64,000 nucleotides of DNA from Bimuria novae-zelandiae CBS 107.79. Lineage: Eukaryota > Ascomycota > Dothideomycetes > Pleosporales > Didymosphaeriaceae. Made by a program: the position numbers and the translations under genes. Position 1 is the first letter of the stretch; each line of letters opens with the position of its first letter. The notes beneath the pieces were generated by a model, which made no database searches, was not told where the DNA came from, and was given only the letters and a program-made list of their open reading frames with translations. Shown one piece after another: positions 1-11,426 of this stretch. The stretch is from positions 54,424 through 118,423 of the forward strand of contig ML976767.1 of NCBI GenBank assembly GCA_010015655.1, given 5' to 3'.

Positions 1-1112
1 ATATCGGGCTTGCCTGGCTTAAGCAGGTGTTTGATCGCTGTATAAAAGAGAAGGCTCGACGATTATATCGACTTTTAATTGTAGACGGCCACGGATCTCA
101 TGTTACTATAGACTTTATTAACTATTGTAATTAAAATAGGATCCTGCTTGCTATCCTGCCTCCTTATTTAACTTATACACTTTAGCTACTTAATGTTGCG
201 ATGTTCAAGCCTCTATTAATAGCCTACTTAGCAGAGCTATCAAGATACCTTTATAGAAGCTAGGGCCTAGCTTCTATCACTAAAGGCGACTTCTTTCCCC
301 TATTCTGGAATGCGTGGAAGGCCTCTTTCAAGGAATTAACTATCCTTAGCTCTTTTAGAGCCACAGGTATATCGCCACCTGATCCTGACCCTATCCTTAA
401 TAGGTTCACCCAGGATCAAGAATCAGGCAATAGCTCCTCATCAGGGCTTAGCGATCATGACTGGAGAAAGATGGATAGGCTTGTACGCTTTGCAGTGAGT
501 GATTAAAGTAGTAAGGATACACAGAAGCTTCGTTAATCACTCTACTACCTATCTGTTGAAAATGAGCTGCTTAAGCATGACAACGATAGGCTTAGGCAGG
601 CGCTATCTATTAAGAAGAAGCGTAATAAGAAGAGTAAAGCTCTAGACCTTTAATAGCGCTAGGAGTATCATGGTGGGGCTATCTTATGGTTACTAAGGAA
701 AGTAAGGGAGGTACGTTATCGTCAATTAATTAAGGAGCAAGAGGATAAGCAGCAGCAGCTTTAAAAAGTAGAAATAGTAGAGCTAAAGAAGGCAGCTAAG
801 CTATACAAGGAGAAAATCCAGCAAGAAAAGCGTGCAGCGAGAGAGGCAGCAAAGAAGGCAAAGGAGAAGGAGAGAGCTAAAAAGGCAGCTCAGCGCACTG
901 CCTAGAAGTCTGCCGATAACGCTAAAAAGGCTCTACAACTATCCCAAAGGAGTAAGAGAAAAGCTTCTCAGCCATCTCCACAGAGCAGAAAGCGTCAGAA
1001 ACGTGTTGTTAATACTACAGATGTTAGGGAGGCCTCAAAGGGCGCATCTGCTGCCCCAACCAAATCCACACGGAGCGGCCGCGACGTCAAGCTTCCAAAT
1101 AGATTTAAATAG
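1..1112 (+). pseudogene. pogo/Fot1-type DDE transposase, 3' part, RIP-degraded, cut by window edge
   Basis: Reading frame +1 from the left edge gives the pogo/Fot1 (Tc1-mariner superfamily) catalytic region, including WLKQVFDR and the second catalytic aspartate in IVDGHGSH (near 80-105). It is followed by the NVAMFKPL block near 185-215, where the family normally has LQPLDV, so the third catalytic Asp has become Asn. The C-terminal tail is a Lys/Glu/Arg-rich coiled coil ending in a GRDVKLPNRFK-like terminus, with the natural stop at 1110-1112. Several TAG/TAA stops interrupt the frame, mostly where CAG/CAA would be expected, which is the RIP signature. The N-terminal helix-turn-helix half lies outside the window. 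It is related to but distinct from the pogo copy at 31986-34112. It cannot encode an active protein. Confidence 0.85.
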
Positions 1113-1280
1113 TGCAAATGAATCGTAGCTATCGATTTACTATCCTAGTAGAAAATCTTATAATAATATTATTTGTGGGTAGTTCTGCAGCCTTATTTCT
1201 AATAGAGCGTTTATAGTGTTCGGCGTGCATTGGCTGAATCCGTGCATTGGGTGCACGGACACGTTAAGACAAGGAGGATA

Positions 1281-1307
1281 TCCCCCGCACTGTCAAAATC
1301 TGCCACA
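1281..1307 (+). repeat. piggyBac left terminal inverted repeat
   Basis: 27 bp beginning TCCCCCGCACTGTC. It is the exact reverse complement of 3523-3549. Confidence 0.9.
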
Positions 1308-1428
1308 GGCGGACTTCTTGCTAGTGGCCAATCGGACGATAGCTCCGATTCTGCATGAACACCGAGATTTATGAAGTTTGGCTGTAGATTCTTATACAAT
1401 CTGCATTTTTACTCGTACTTAACTTAAA

Positions 1429-3424
1429 TTACTTAATAATTGAGCTCTTGGTGGTGTTAATTGACTTGATTGTTTGCAGTCGGCGGAGGTGCTCCTGCCA
1501 GCACTCAGGGCGTACTTCAGGCCTACACATAGGCAGTTGGCAGAGACTACACCCAAAGCGCGTACGCGGAGTACGCTGAGGAGGTCGAGGAGACTGTAAA
1601 TTGCCTTGAACGTGACCCAGAGCTACCCTGGGAGGCTGAGACTTGTGCTGGCGTCGCCCACGCTCCGCACAAAGTACACAAGTCTTTGCCTGTTTATACA
1701 GGTTTGCGGAGCGATGGGAGCTCTCCTCAGCGACAACGACGTCGTCTGATCTCTTGCGCTTTGCTCCTGCGTTGTAGAGACGCGTCCCGCGGTCGAAAAG
1801 CTGCTTAATGAGGTCGTATAGGAACCTTTTGTAGCCGCTCCTTTTGGCGGCGGCAGCGTCAGAGTATAAGGACAGCCTGTACGCGTTGTTAAGCGTCAGG
1901 TCAAGCAGAAAGTAGAGCAAAGGTCGCCAGGTACGACGCTTAACTTGCTAGGTCGAGTAATACGCCTTCGTCTGATCAAAGCGATCAACCTTAGTTTTGT
2001 GACAATTGTAGTTGTTAATCATCTGCGGTATGCCCAGCAGCCTCACAGGCTCGTTGCTAAAGGCTTTTTCAAAGATCCCCTTGTTGTTTTGGCTCATTTT
2101 GGAGCGTCGGCGGAGCTTCATGATGACCTGGATCGCTGGTGGCGACTATCGTCAGCGTGCCAAGGCCATAGTGTTGAGACGACAAACTTACGCTCTGCGA
2201 CGGTAGAGGCAAAAAGGACGACCTGATTGTCTCTCCACGCTGCCTGTAGGACTTCTCCGCTCTTTGACAAGTCCCATCTGATCTCTCCCCACTCCATGTG
2301 CTTTGTAAACTGCGTTTTCAGACGCATAAGGCTGCTCGAAAAGCGCTCCTTTGCCACCTTCTGGCGGGCGCGCCCTTTGACGCTGACGTCCTTGGCTTGC
2401 AACTCCACGCGCGCAGCGTTTTCAAAAGTCTCTTCGGTCGTTGTCTTGGTCGTCCGGACCGTCCCTGCGCAACCCACGCCTTGCCGCCGCAGGTATTCAA
2501 GCATGGGTATGGTGTTGAACAGATTGTCGTCCCACACAATGTGGAGACCTGACGGAAAAAGGCGCTGACCATCAGCGTCAACGGCGAGGACGAGAGCGAC
2601 GGGTACTGACTCTGTAGGTATAAAAGCCTGCGCGTTAGCGTTAGTAAAGGTTAGTAAATTAACAGGGCCGCGGCCTTTGCCTCTGGCATGAAATAACTAG
2701 TTCAGGACAACTCCATCGTTTGCCAGACACCAGATTTTAAAGCCCTCAGGTGTAGGCTTTGTCTTAATGATTACCACCTCGCTAGCACGTCCAGTAAATC
2801 TGGCAATAGCCTCGTCGACGCAGAGGTGCTTGCCAGGCGCCAGTACTGCAGAGAGCGCGCGCGGAGGAGCTCTGAGAGATCCCACACCCTGCCAAAAGGT
2901 GACTGAAAAGTCTGACTAACTTCCGCAGTGTACAGGTAGCGATCTAGCTGGTGCCAGCGCGTACAGCCCATGAAGTCGTTGAGCTTGTGAGTAGGCGCGT
3001 TTTTGTGACCGCGACTCCAATATTCTGCCAGCGACGGCTCTCTGTGGACGGCCATATATACGACAATTGCAAAGTACGTATACAGCTCTCCTGGCGACGT
3101 AGGTTTCCAGCCTCTCGCGGAGGGCAGCTGAGGGTGCGCATGAGCAGCGCGATCGTTGGTAAAGTGTGCGATCTGCTCCATGACCTCGGCGTCGAAAAAC
3201 AAGTTAAAGAGGGCAATTAGAGAGCCTCTGTCAGTACCCTCAGGTAAATCAGCGACTCCAAAAGTACGTGGGTTGTTGATTTCGAGAGGTCTCCATTGCG
3301 GTGGCGGCGTGGACGGTAAGTCAGGTAAAACACCTCGTTTTTGTGAGTATTTTGTGTATTTTACGAAGTCAGGATCGTTGCTAACGGCAGACGCAGGATT
3401 TGGCATGTTTGCATGTGCTAGCAA
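1429..3424 (-). pseudogene. piggyBac-family transposase, broken
   Basis: Read on the minus strand from 3424, the piggyBac transposase blocks occur in order. The N-terminal block has LFNLFFDAEVMEQI and GELYTYFAIVVYMAV (about 3240-3060). Next come GKHLCVDEAIARF (first catalytic Asp) and PTPEGFKIWCLA (2840-2700), then VWDDNLFN (second Asp, near 2530), NCHKTKVDRFDQ (third Asp, near 2000), LYFLLDLTLNNAY (near 1900), and a C-terminal Cys-rich zinc-binding tail (CVLC...CSLCQLPMC...CW, 1690-1480). Lesions visible: a frameshift near 2850, an amber at 2697-2699 where Trp is expected, a frameshift near 2140, and an amber at 1948-1950 where Gln is expected. All three catalytic Asp survive, so inactivation looks recent. 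The length of roughly 650 codons fits the family. Confidence 0.88.
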
Positions 3425-3522
3425 TTTTAAAAGAGGTCAATTTTGGCTGTAAAACAAAAATTGCCGTCATCACAATTCAAATTTGGTGTTGAGATCGACT
3501 AGACGCTGATTGGCGCGTCGTT

Positions 3523-3549
3523 TGTGGCAGATTTTGACAGTGCGGGGGA
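3523..3549 (-). repeat. piggyBac right terminal inverted repeat
   Basis: 27 bp ending GACAGTGCGGGGGA on the plus strand. It is the exact reverse complement of 1281-1307. Confidence 0.9.
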
Positions 3550-3552
3550 CAC

Positions 3553-3768
3553 AGGACGATTTCCTTTATACGCTCCTTATAGTTAACTAAAATATCTTTT
3601 ATGTAAGTACGTTTTTCTATATAAACTAATAGTTATCTTATTTATTATAAAATTAAATTATATAGCTATGCGCTAAGTGTTGCATTAACTTATACTACTA
3701 AATAATTTATAAAGTGCTACTATAGCTTTACTACCCTAACCCGGATCGGACTAAGGTGTGAGCGCCTC
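3553..3768 (+). repeat. Gypsy LTR remnant (plus orientation)
   Basis: Aligned by eye with the LTR at 4791-5242: it shares TCCTTATAGTTAACT, ACTAATAGTTATCTTATTTATTATAA and the terminal GGTGTGAG..CCTCATAA block, with only transition-type differences. The 5' part of the LTR is missing, replaced by the piggyBac end. Confidence 0.75.
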
Positions 3769-3977
3769 ATAATAGCTAGCGTACGCGCTATAGGCTTTAC
3801 GTTTACTAAGTAACTTAAATAACTACTTATTATTATTTCTTTTATAGAGATCCTCTACCTCCAAGTATTATTTGAAGATATTTTTAATAGACTTTTCAGC
3901 CTTTTTGTACCATAGCTTATGCCTCCGCTAGTAGGTCTTAAACTAGAGGAGTTATAAAAATAGATAAAGGGTAGTAG

Positions 3978-4226
3978 TGTTATGAGTCGCTCACACCTTG
4001 GTCCAATCCAGGTTAGGATGGTAAGGCAGAAGTAGCACTTTATAGATTATTTAGTAGTATAAGTTAATACGGCAACTTAGCGCGTGGCTATATAATCTAA
4101 TTTTATAATAAATAAGATAACTATTAGTTTATATAGAGAACGTACTTGTGCAGAAGATATATAAGTTAACTATAAGAAAGAGAAATAATAATAAAAGAAT
4201 TATTATACTATATACTAGTCTGTTTT
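3978..4226 (-). repeat. Gypsy LTR remnant (minus orientation)
   Basis: The reverse complement matches the 3' half of the 4791-5242 LTR, starting GTTATGAG..GCTCACACC and running through TAACTATTAGT to the AGTATATAGTATA block. With 3553-3768 it makes an inverted pair about 210 bp apart. Confidence 0.75.
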
Positions 4227-4790
4227 TTCCTCTATACATAAGTGATCCGAATCCCTTGGCGGATCACTCTGATCCGGGGCTACTGTCGGATCGGGATCAC
4301 GTGACCTTGGCTGACCTAAGCAGCCCCGCGAGTCCTCGCAAGCTAGCTGTAGTACAACCTTATCCACCTCCCTCCTTCCATTTATTGTGGTGCCACAATC
4401 CGGGTTTCTTGAGCTCGTAACAAGTAGCGACATAATATAGTAATAGAAGGTATTAAGAATAAGCTTTTTAAAGTATATAATAAGCTTTTTAATGGCAAGC
4501 GCAACGCTAGAGACCATATAATTATAGTACTTAAAGCCCTTAATTTAATAGACGCTATTTTTATTATTATTACTAAAAAATGCGTAAATTTCTTATAGGT
4601 TAATAATTATTTACTATAAGCTTCTAAATCTGCTACTACTAGCGTTACCCTCTAGCGACTTTATATTCTCGTAAAATGCTTTTAAAATCTATGTTATAAT
4701 AAAGATTTTGTCTTACTTATTATCTAATAGCTTGTTAATTATAGGGAAGTATTTATTATTTATAGTCAAGACGTTATTTTAGGCGCGCTT
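4227..4790. other. GC-rich island followed by AT-rich relic; no gene seen
   Basis: 4240-4420 is a GC-richer patch with repeated GATCC/GGATC words (GGATCACTCTGATCC is near-palindromic). 4430-4790 is AT-rich and probably part of the repeat into which the Gypsy element inserted, which continues at 11884. I see no open coding sequence. Confidence 0.4.
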
Positions 4791-5242
4791 TGTTACGACC
4801 ACGAACCCCACAAGGATAAAGAAGCCAGATAATTACGCCAAGAGAGTAACTATTAACAAAGTAGTAGAGTTAACAGGACCTAACAGGGCGCGAGGCAGCT
4901 TAGTTAGCAGTTACGTAACAAAGTCCTGTATAAAGGGAAGTCCTATGGGACTACCGTAGTCCCTGGGACTATAGGGCCTTGGCGGGACTACGAAGAAGGA
5001 ATAGGCTAGTATATAGTATAGCGACTTTCCTATTATTGTTTCCTTCCTTATAGTTAACTTATATATCTTCTGTGCGAGTACGTTCTCCTATATAGACTAA
5101 TAGTTATCTTATTTATTATAAGATTAGATTGTCTAGCCGCGCTAAGTGTTGCATTAACTTATACTACTAAATAATCCGTAAAGCACCACGATACCTTACC
5201 GCCCTAACTTAGATTAGAATAAGGTATAAGAGCCTTATAACA
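4791..5242 (+). repeat. Gypsy 5' LTR
   Basis: 452 bp, TGTTACG...TATAACA, the same length as the 3' LTR; it differs from it by C/T and G/A transitions only where compared. Target duplication CGCTT immediately upstream. Confidence 0.95.
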
Positions 5243-5263
5243 CTTTAACTACCCTATAGTACA

Positions 5264-6250
5264 ATGGCAGGACCTAGTTTGACCACCGCGGCTCCGGCAC
5301 CCAAGGAAAAGACCTTAAGAGAGATGGTTATCGAATAAGCGGCTTAGATAGCCCAGTTACAGGAAATTATCAACCAGATGAGCGAAAAGATAAGCTAATA
5401 GGAAAATGCGAAACATTAACCAAAGGTCCCGAAGCCCGAACCCTATTTAGGAAAGGGTTACTCAGGAACGTTCTTAACTTAGATAGAACTATTTATCTAT
5501 TATAACCTAGGAAAGTTTAATACGGAATAAAACAAGATTCTAGTTACTTATATAAACATGCAAGAAAAGGCAGTTGCGTAAGCTAGACTAATAATTAATA
5601 ATTTCCTTAAGAATAGCAAATTAGAGGATTGTAGTTTAGACGCTACTAAAGACGCCTTTAAGGACTAGGAGTCTTTTCGCAAGGCCGTGAAAGGAATGTT
5701 CGGCACTATTAATAAAGGACATTAAGCCAAAATACGCCTCTAGCGCCTACGTTAGGAGAAATCGGCGGTACTCTATACACTAGAGTTTAAACAGATCGTG
5801 GCAGAACTCGAAGGATGGGGAGAAGCCCCACTTATAATTACCTACTATAACGAACTAAAAGAATTAGTTAAAGACGAATTGGTCCACTAAGGAAAAGCAG
5901 ACAACCTGGAAGAACTTATTAATAATATAATTAAAGCAGATAATCGCCTATACGAACGCAAGCTAGAAAAATAGCATAGTACTAGGCTACTTACTAGAAA
6001 AGAGAATTAATCTAGGCCCGCAGGAAGAGACTAGGACGGAGATGTTATTATAACTAATAAAGCCTAATAGTATAAAAAAAAGAATGGCAAGGGAAAACAG
6101 CCGTACAGACTAAAGAAGGGTTACTAGGGCAAGAATAGCATCTTGCAGGAAGAGCGAGAATAGAGGTTTAAAGATAAAGTCTGCCTCTAATATAGTAAGC
6201 TAGGCCACTTCGCCAAAGACTGCAATAATTAGAAGACTAAGGTTAATATA
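5264..6250 (+). pseudogene. Gypsy gag relic with CCHC zinc knuckle
   Basis: An ATG at 5264, 21 bp after the LTR, opens a frame beginning MAGPSLTTAAPAPKEKT that continues through many TAA/TAG stops. It contains the retrotransposon gag core (a stretch like RKAVKGMFGTI, near 5680) and ends in a knuckle C-x2-[Y]-x3-GHFAKDC at about 6180-6230, whose second Cys position is now a stop. The stops are at expected Gln/Trp codons, consistent with RIP. Confidence 0.8.
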
Positions 6251-6289
6251 ACTAACCTCCTATAAGTAGCTATGGCCACCCTTACGCCG

Positions 6290-7230
6290 GCAGAAGCTAA
6301 CGGAGTGGATCTTACGCAGGAGATCCCGGAGCTAATAAAAGAGGAAGAGGAACGAAAGACCCTTCCTAAGTACTAGATCTTTTAAAGACTAGCCAATGAC
6401 ATCTACTAGATGTGCAGTAGTGCGCTACATTAATCGTCTTAGTGTAAGGTAAAAGTAATTGTCTAAGGGGCACACGCATGGGACGCCTACTGGCTAGTGG
6501 AGAAACTATAGGGACGCCTAAAACAATACCTACGCCAGATTACGATACAGGAACGACATAAATACGCCAAATGGTGGCAATGCACGCGTAAAGGATGCCG
6601 ACAACACTCTAAGGCTAGAGTTAGGGCCTCCTATTTTCTAAGAGGTTTAGAATACTATAGGCTAAAGCAGAGCTAGTGCAGCGTGCCTAACAATTACTAT
6701 AAGTACTTTCTAGCCTATTAAGCTAAGCACTATAAATGGAATGGTTAGCATTAATATTTTAATATTACCTGTAAGCTACATAGGTAGCAGAAGTTCGAAA
6801 TAGGCTAGTTCCCTTAGGGCTTAGACCCCCGCGACACTAGCATAATAATAAGGAATACGTAGCTAGGAAGAGACGCAGACTACTTATTAATTAAGTAAGA
6901 ATAATATAACCTATAGTGCTTTGCATACCTGAGCCTGCAGGAAGAGGTAGCCTCCTTAGATAGCTATTTAGGACATAATGTATTAGCCCAGAACGAATGC
7001 CTTACTCTAAATTGCCCGCAACATAGGAATTAAGGAGTATATAAATCTAATAAGATTAGAGAGACTTACGCCCTGTATTAATAGCAATATAAGTAGCACT
7101 AAATTAAGGAAGTCTCTAAGCTATCTAAGGTCTAAGACTAGATTAAGGAAGCCAACGCTGGTTAGCCTAAAACCTTAGATAAAGGGTCTAATAATTTAAA
7201 AAACTAGATTATTACTAGGCAATAAGCCAC
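6290..7230 (+). pseudogene. Unusual Cys/His-containing segment between gag and protease of the Gypsy element
   Basis: About 300 codons between the gag knuckle and the protease read through as a biased but coherent frame with RIP stops. The segment includes WWQCTRKGCRQHS (near 6575-6615), an ITCKLHR block and a NECLTLNCPQHRN block (near 6995-7030). Most chromoviruses go from the knuckle to the protease with a much shorter linker. The pattern of paired Cys/His suggests a zinc-binding module, but I cannot name a family. It may be an expanded gag C-terminus or an acquired domain. Confidence 0.45.
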
Positions 7231-7249
7231 ACTGGTAATAGTGCGATTA

Positions 7250-10200
7250 TTATAGCTTATTAAGTAGATACTTACTAAGTCAAGAAGCGCTTAATTAAAG
7301 ATATTACGGTGCATAGACATCGTGTTATAGCACTAATTAACCTAGGGGCAGACGCGTGTCTAATCGCCCCGCGAGTAGTTAAGAAGTACAATATGCTATA
7401 TTATAATAAGAAAACACCACTATAAATAGGACTTGCGGACGGGACCTAATTATAAGGATATAGTAACGGTTGGCTGCGCCTAAAGACGGCGCCAGTACAA
7501 GTTAACATAGAAGGCCTAGAGAGCCAACACGTCTTCACCATCGCAGAGATAGGAGACATCGAAGCCATTATTAGATACAAATAGCTAGAATAATATAATC
7601 CACGAATAGACTAGATTAAACGAACGATCCTTCCCTGGGACCTACTAGTAAAGGCTTAAGCAAGCCCTAGTAGGAGGGAAACTCCCTAACCTTAGACAAG
7701 AAAAAGGAGTTGACTATTTAGGATATAAGAAATATCGGTATGCAAGATAGACAGGATCTTAAAGTAATACCTAAGGCAGGTGCACTGTATATAGGTCCGA
7801 GAGACTAAGATAGTCCTAGACAACCCTAGTCTGCTAGAAGAATATAAGGAATTTATAGACCTGTTTAAGGAACACGACGAAACTGTCTTACCTAAACATA
7901 AGGAGTGGGATTACGAGATACCACTAGTAGAGGGAGCTAAGCTATGGCCAGAACGCCTAAGGCCCCTCACCTACAAACAAGAGAAAGAGTTAAAAGAGCT
8001 AATATAGAAGAATCTACACTTAGGGAAATAGCAGCCTAGTTAGAGTCCTGTGGCCTTCCCTATATTCTTTATTCGCAAAAAAGACGGCAGGCTGCGACTC
8101 TATGTAGATTATAGATAGTTAAACGCCATAACGATTAAGAATTGCTACCTATTACTACTAATAATAGAGCTTATAGATAGACTCCAAGGAGCTAAATACT
8201 TCACGAAATTCGACGTCCGGGATAGATTCCACAGGATTCGAATTACGAAAGGGTATAAGTGGAAAACGGCGTTTCGCACACGATATGGCCTTTTCAAGTA
8301 CATAGTTATGCCTATAGGGCTAACCAACGCACTAGCAACCTTCTAGGAGTTAATAAATTAAGTATTACATAAATACTTAGACGTATTCTACACGGCGTAC
8401 CTCGACGATATCTTAATATACTTACACGGAACCTTGGAAGAGCACAAAGGACATGTACGTAAAGTACTATAGAAGTTACAGGAGCATTAATTGCTCCTAC
8501 ACCCTAAGAAGTGCGAGTTCCATGTTACTAAGATAAAATATTTAGGATTTGTGATATCCCGAGAAGGTGTTAAGATGGACCTAAAGAAGATCGCGACAAT
8601 AGAAGAATAGCTACTATTATAATTAGTAAAAGATATTTAGTCTTTCTTAGGCTTTACTAACTTCTATCGCAAATTTATTAGGAACTACTTAAAGACAACC
8701 GCTCCGTTAACAGAACTTATAAAGATAGGGAAATAGCGACCTCTGTAAAAAGTAGAAATAGCGGCTTTTAAGTAGCTTAAACGCCTATTCCTAACGGCAC
8801 CCCTACTATAGATATACGACCCAGAGTGGCGATATCTTATCTACACGGATGCATCGGACTATGCGCTGGGGGCCGTATTATTATAAGAGTGCAATAATAG
8901 TAAATAGAGACCCGTCTTCTATCACGCACGCAAGCTCTTAGGAGTAGAACTAAATTATAAGATTTATAATAAGGAGTTGCTCGTAATTATTAACTATTTT
9001 AAGTAATAGGAAGCGCAGCTTAAAGGAGTAAAGCACTAGACAGAGGTCTTTTTAGATTACCTTAACCTTACGCGCTTCACAACCACAAAGAAGCTTAATT
9101 AATAACAGGCTAGATAGTTAGAATGGATGGCGGAATTCGACTTTCGCATTACCTATTTACCTGGTAACTCGAACGCCGTAGTAGACGCACTTAGTAGGCA
9201 TTTAGATCTTATAGAAGAAGACGATAGAAGTAACCATATTATAATCCTAACCTACGCGAAGGATAGAACCTTTTACTATAATAAGATATAACTTACGCTA
9301 GCACTAGAAGCACGGCGCGCGGATCTTACCTATTATAGGCTAGTTATAAAAGAGATATAGAATTATAGTAGGCTTAAGGACAAGGATTACTAAGCATATA
9401 ATCTCTACTAAGCCACGAAATTAATAGCACGGGACTATTAAAACCGTATCTAGATTAGCGAGTAGATGGCTCCGCTACTAATTAAAAAACTACACGAAGA
9501 TAAGGATTAGGGATACCTAGGGATCGCCAAAACAACGCGTTAAATCGCGAACGAATATACTATTCTTAGGCTACGCTAGGCGGTATAGAAGGTTTTAGGC
9601 AACTGTTTGGCCTGTTATAAGAATAAGCCTAAGAGATATAAGCCTTATAGCCTCTTATAACCACTGTAGCCGCCCCTAAGACTATAGTTAAGCGTAATTA
9701 TAGACTTTATCGTGAAGCTACTAGCATTACTAGCACCAGGGAATAAGGATCCCTATAACTTAATCTTAGTTATAATCTATTAACTTACTAAGGAGTCGAG
9801 GTTTGTGCTAATTAGGGAAGCTATGTTAGTAGAAGAACTAGCCTATGTAGTGGAACGAGAACTAATATTACAGGTTAGACGACCTAACAAGTTTATTATA
9901 GACAGGGCTAAGATATTCATATCGTTATACTAGACCACGTTTATAGCTAAATTAGGGATTAAGCATAAGCTCACGACGAGCTTCCATCCTAAAATAGATA
10001 GCCAAACTAAGTAAATAAACTAAACGTTAGAACAGTATCTCTAGATATATATAAATAAGCTTTAAGACAACTAGGTTAAGCTGTTGCCAACGGCCCAGCT
10101 GGCATATAATAGCGCAAGATCGGCGACTACGGGGTACTCGCCATATTACGCCAACCATGGATGTGAGCCAACGACTTACTGGGATCCATTAGACATCTAG

Positions 10201-10755
10201 AGCATTGCGAAGAACGTAGCTAACAAGGCTAAACTTATGCAGGACCTATATAAAACACTGCACAAGAATATCGCGCGACGTAATAAATAAATAGCGCAAT
10301 AAGTAAATAAGAAAAGGATTATAAGACTAACTTTTAAGGAAGGGGATAGAGTCCTCCTCTCGCGAAAAAATCTTAAGATAATAAGGCTAAGCAAAAAACT
10401 AGATAACCTTTAAAAGGGACTATTTAAAATCTAAGAGGTTAGGGGACTAGTTAATTTTAAACTACGGCTACCTATAGATACACGGATCTACCTGGTCTTC
10501 CACAAGTTATTATTAGAACTAGCACTACTAGACGCCGAACTAGAAACCTAGCTCGAACTCGAAGATAAGGAGTACGAGGTCGAAGCTATTAAGGACCTAT
10601 AAAAAATTAGGCGTTAGTACAAGTATCTAGTAAAGTGGGAAGGATGGCTAGAGAACTATAATACGTAGGAACTAGTATAAAACCTTACGAACTATAAGAT
10701 AGCGCTAGAGAGGTTCTATAAGAAATATCTAGAGGCGCCGCGACTGGATTAGTAA
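7250..10755 (+). pseudogene. Gypsy pol relic: protease, RT, RNase H, integrase, chromodomain
   Basis: The protease core is seen as ALINLGADACLIAP (near 7325-7365; the usual DSGA is altered to NLGA by transitions). Reverse transcriptase follows with [16 protein letters not shown], the catalytic YLDDILIY at 8398-8421 and HPKKCEF. RNase H has YTDASDYALGAVL (8840-8880). Integrase has HHCC-type sequence (LHEDKD..CLACYKNKPKRYK), IIDFIVKLL, IIDRAKIF and the downstream LTTSFHP. The C-terminus has a chromodomain (EYEVEAIKD..YKYLVKWEGW, about 10570-10740). Dozens of TAG/TAA codons interrupt all domains. The normal product is a polyprotein that copies the element and tethers integration to heterochromatin; this copy is dead. 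Confidence 0.9.
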
Positions 10756-11412
10756 GGAACTTAGAAAAGTTAAAGGATACAAAAGGATTAAAAGGAATAA
10801 ATAAGTTAGCCTATAACTAGCCTAAGTTAGCCTGTAGAGGTGCATGTGGCAATAGTTTACGAAAGCTAGTACCTTTTAAATTCTCCTTTTATTACTTTAA
10901 CGCCTTAATTACATTAGTAACGCGTAAGTTATATTAGGTATAATTATGCTCCTTCTCCTTTATCTCTACTAACTCTCGCTTAAGACGCGCGGTCTTAAGA
11001 GTAGCCTAAGCTTAACGCTTTTTTACTTAAAGAAGGGCGAGACGCTTTTCGCGCTTCTCCTTTTAAACACGCTTCTAATTCTTCTTAGGAATTTATAGAC
11101 TATATTTAGTATAGGCAGTAAGATAGCCCGCACACTGCCTAAAGGCAGCGTTAATAAAATACTATAACTTCTTCTTTTAATAATGCTTATAACTAAACGC
11201 TATTTTTAGGCCTTAAGCTTCTACCTTTTACGCACGAGCACGACGGGTTGCTAGGGACAAATAGGGGGTTCTTGGCATAGTTAGTAAGGCAAGGGGAATT
11301 AAGGAGAGGCTGTGGCCTGCCTTAGGACGTAGGGGGACGCACCTTTATAGTAATTAGCACTAACGCGCTGACGGTATAGTATAGTAAAGCAAGATATTAA
11401 GATAATAACCTT
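10756..11412. other. 3' region of the Gypsy element with possible antisense coding trace
   Basis: There is no plus-strand domain after the chromodomain. Read on the minus strand, 11240-10900 gives a Lys/Glu/Leu/Arg-rich frame (for example KTARLKRELVEIKEKE) with RIP-like stops, resembling a coiled coil. Whether this was ever a gene is uncertain. Confidence 0.35.
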
Positions 11413-11426
11413 AAAGAGGGGGATAG

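Larger units (their letters stand above)
1281..3549 (-). mobile_element. piggyBac-like DNA transposon
   Basis: A 2.27-kb element bounded by perfect 27-bp terminal inverted repeats (1281-1307 and 3523-3549), with a broken piggyBac-family transposase on the minus strand between them. Subterminal sequence is also partly symmetrical (CCAATC and AACACC blocks on both sides). The expected TTAA target duplication is not directly at the repeat ends. The nearest TTAA is at 1264-1267 on the left and 3593-3596 on the right, so the outermost boundaries are uncertain. On the right it abuts a Gypsy LTR remnant. Interior G+C is much higher than in the neighbouring retroelements, so RIP damage is light. Confidence 0.85.

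Noticed and set aside
832..1128. 98-codon Arg-rich open frame in the first transposon
   Set aside because: It is the wrong frame of the pogo C-terminus; the true frame, one base offset, ends RFK at 1112 and has the family motifs.
1264..3596. TTAA tetramers as the piggyBac target duplication
   Set aside because: The TTAA copies lie 13 bp outside one TIR but 43 bp outside the other, so they are not a convincing duplication. The element call rests on the TIR and the transposase.
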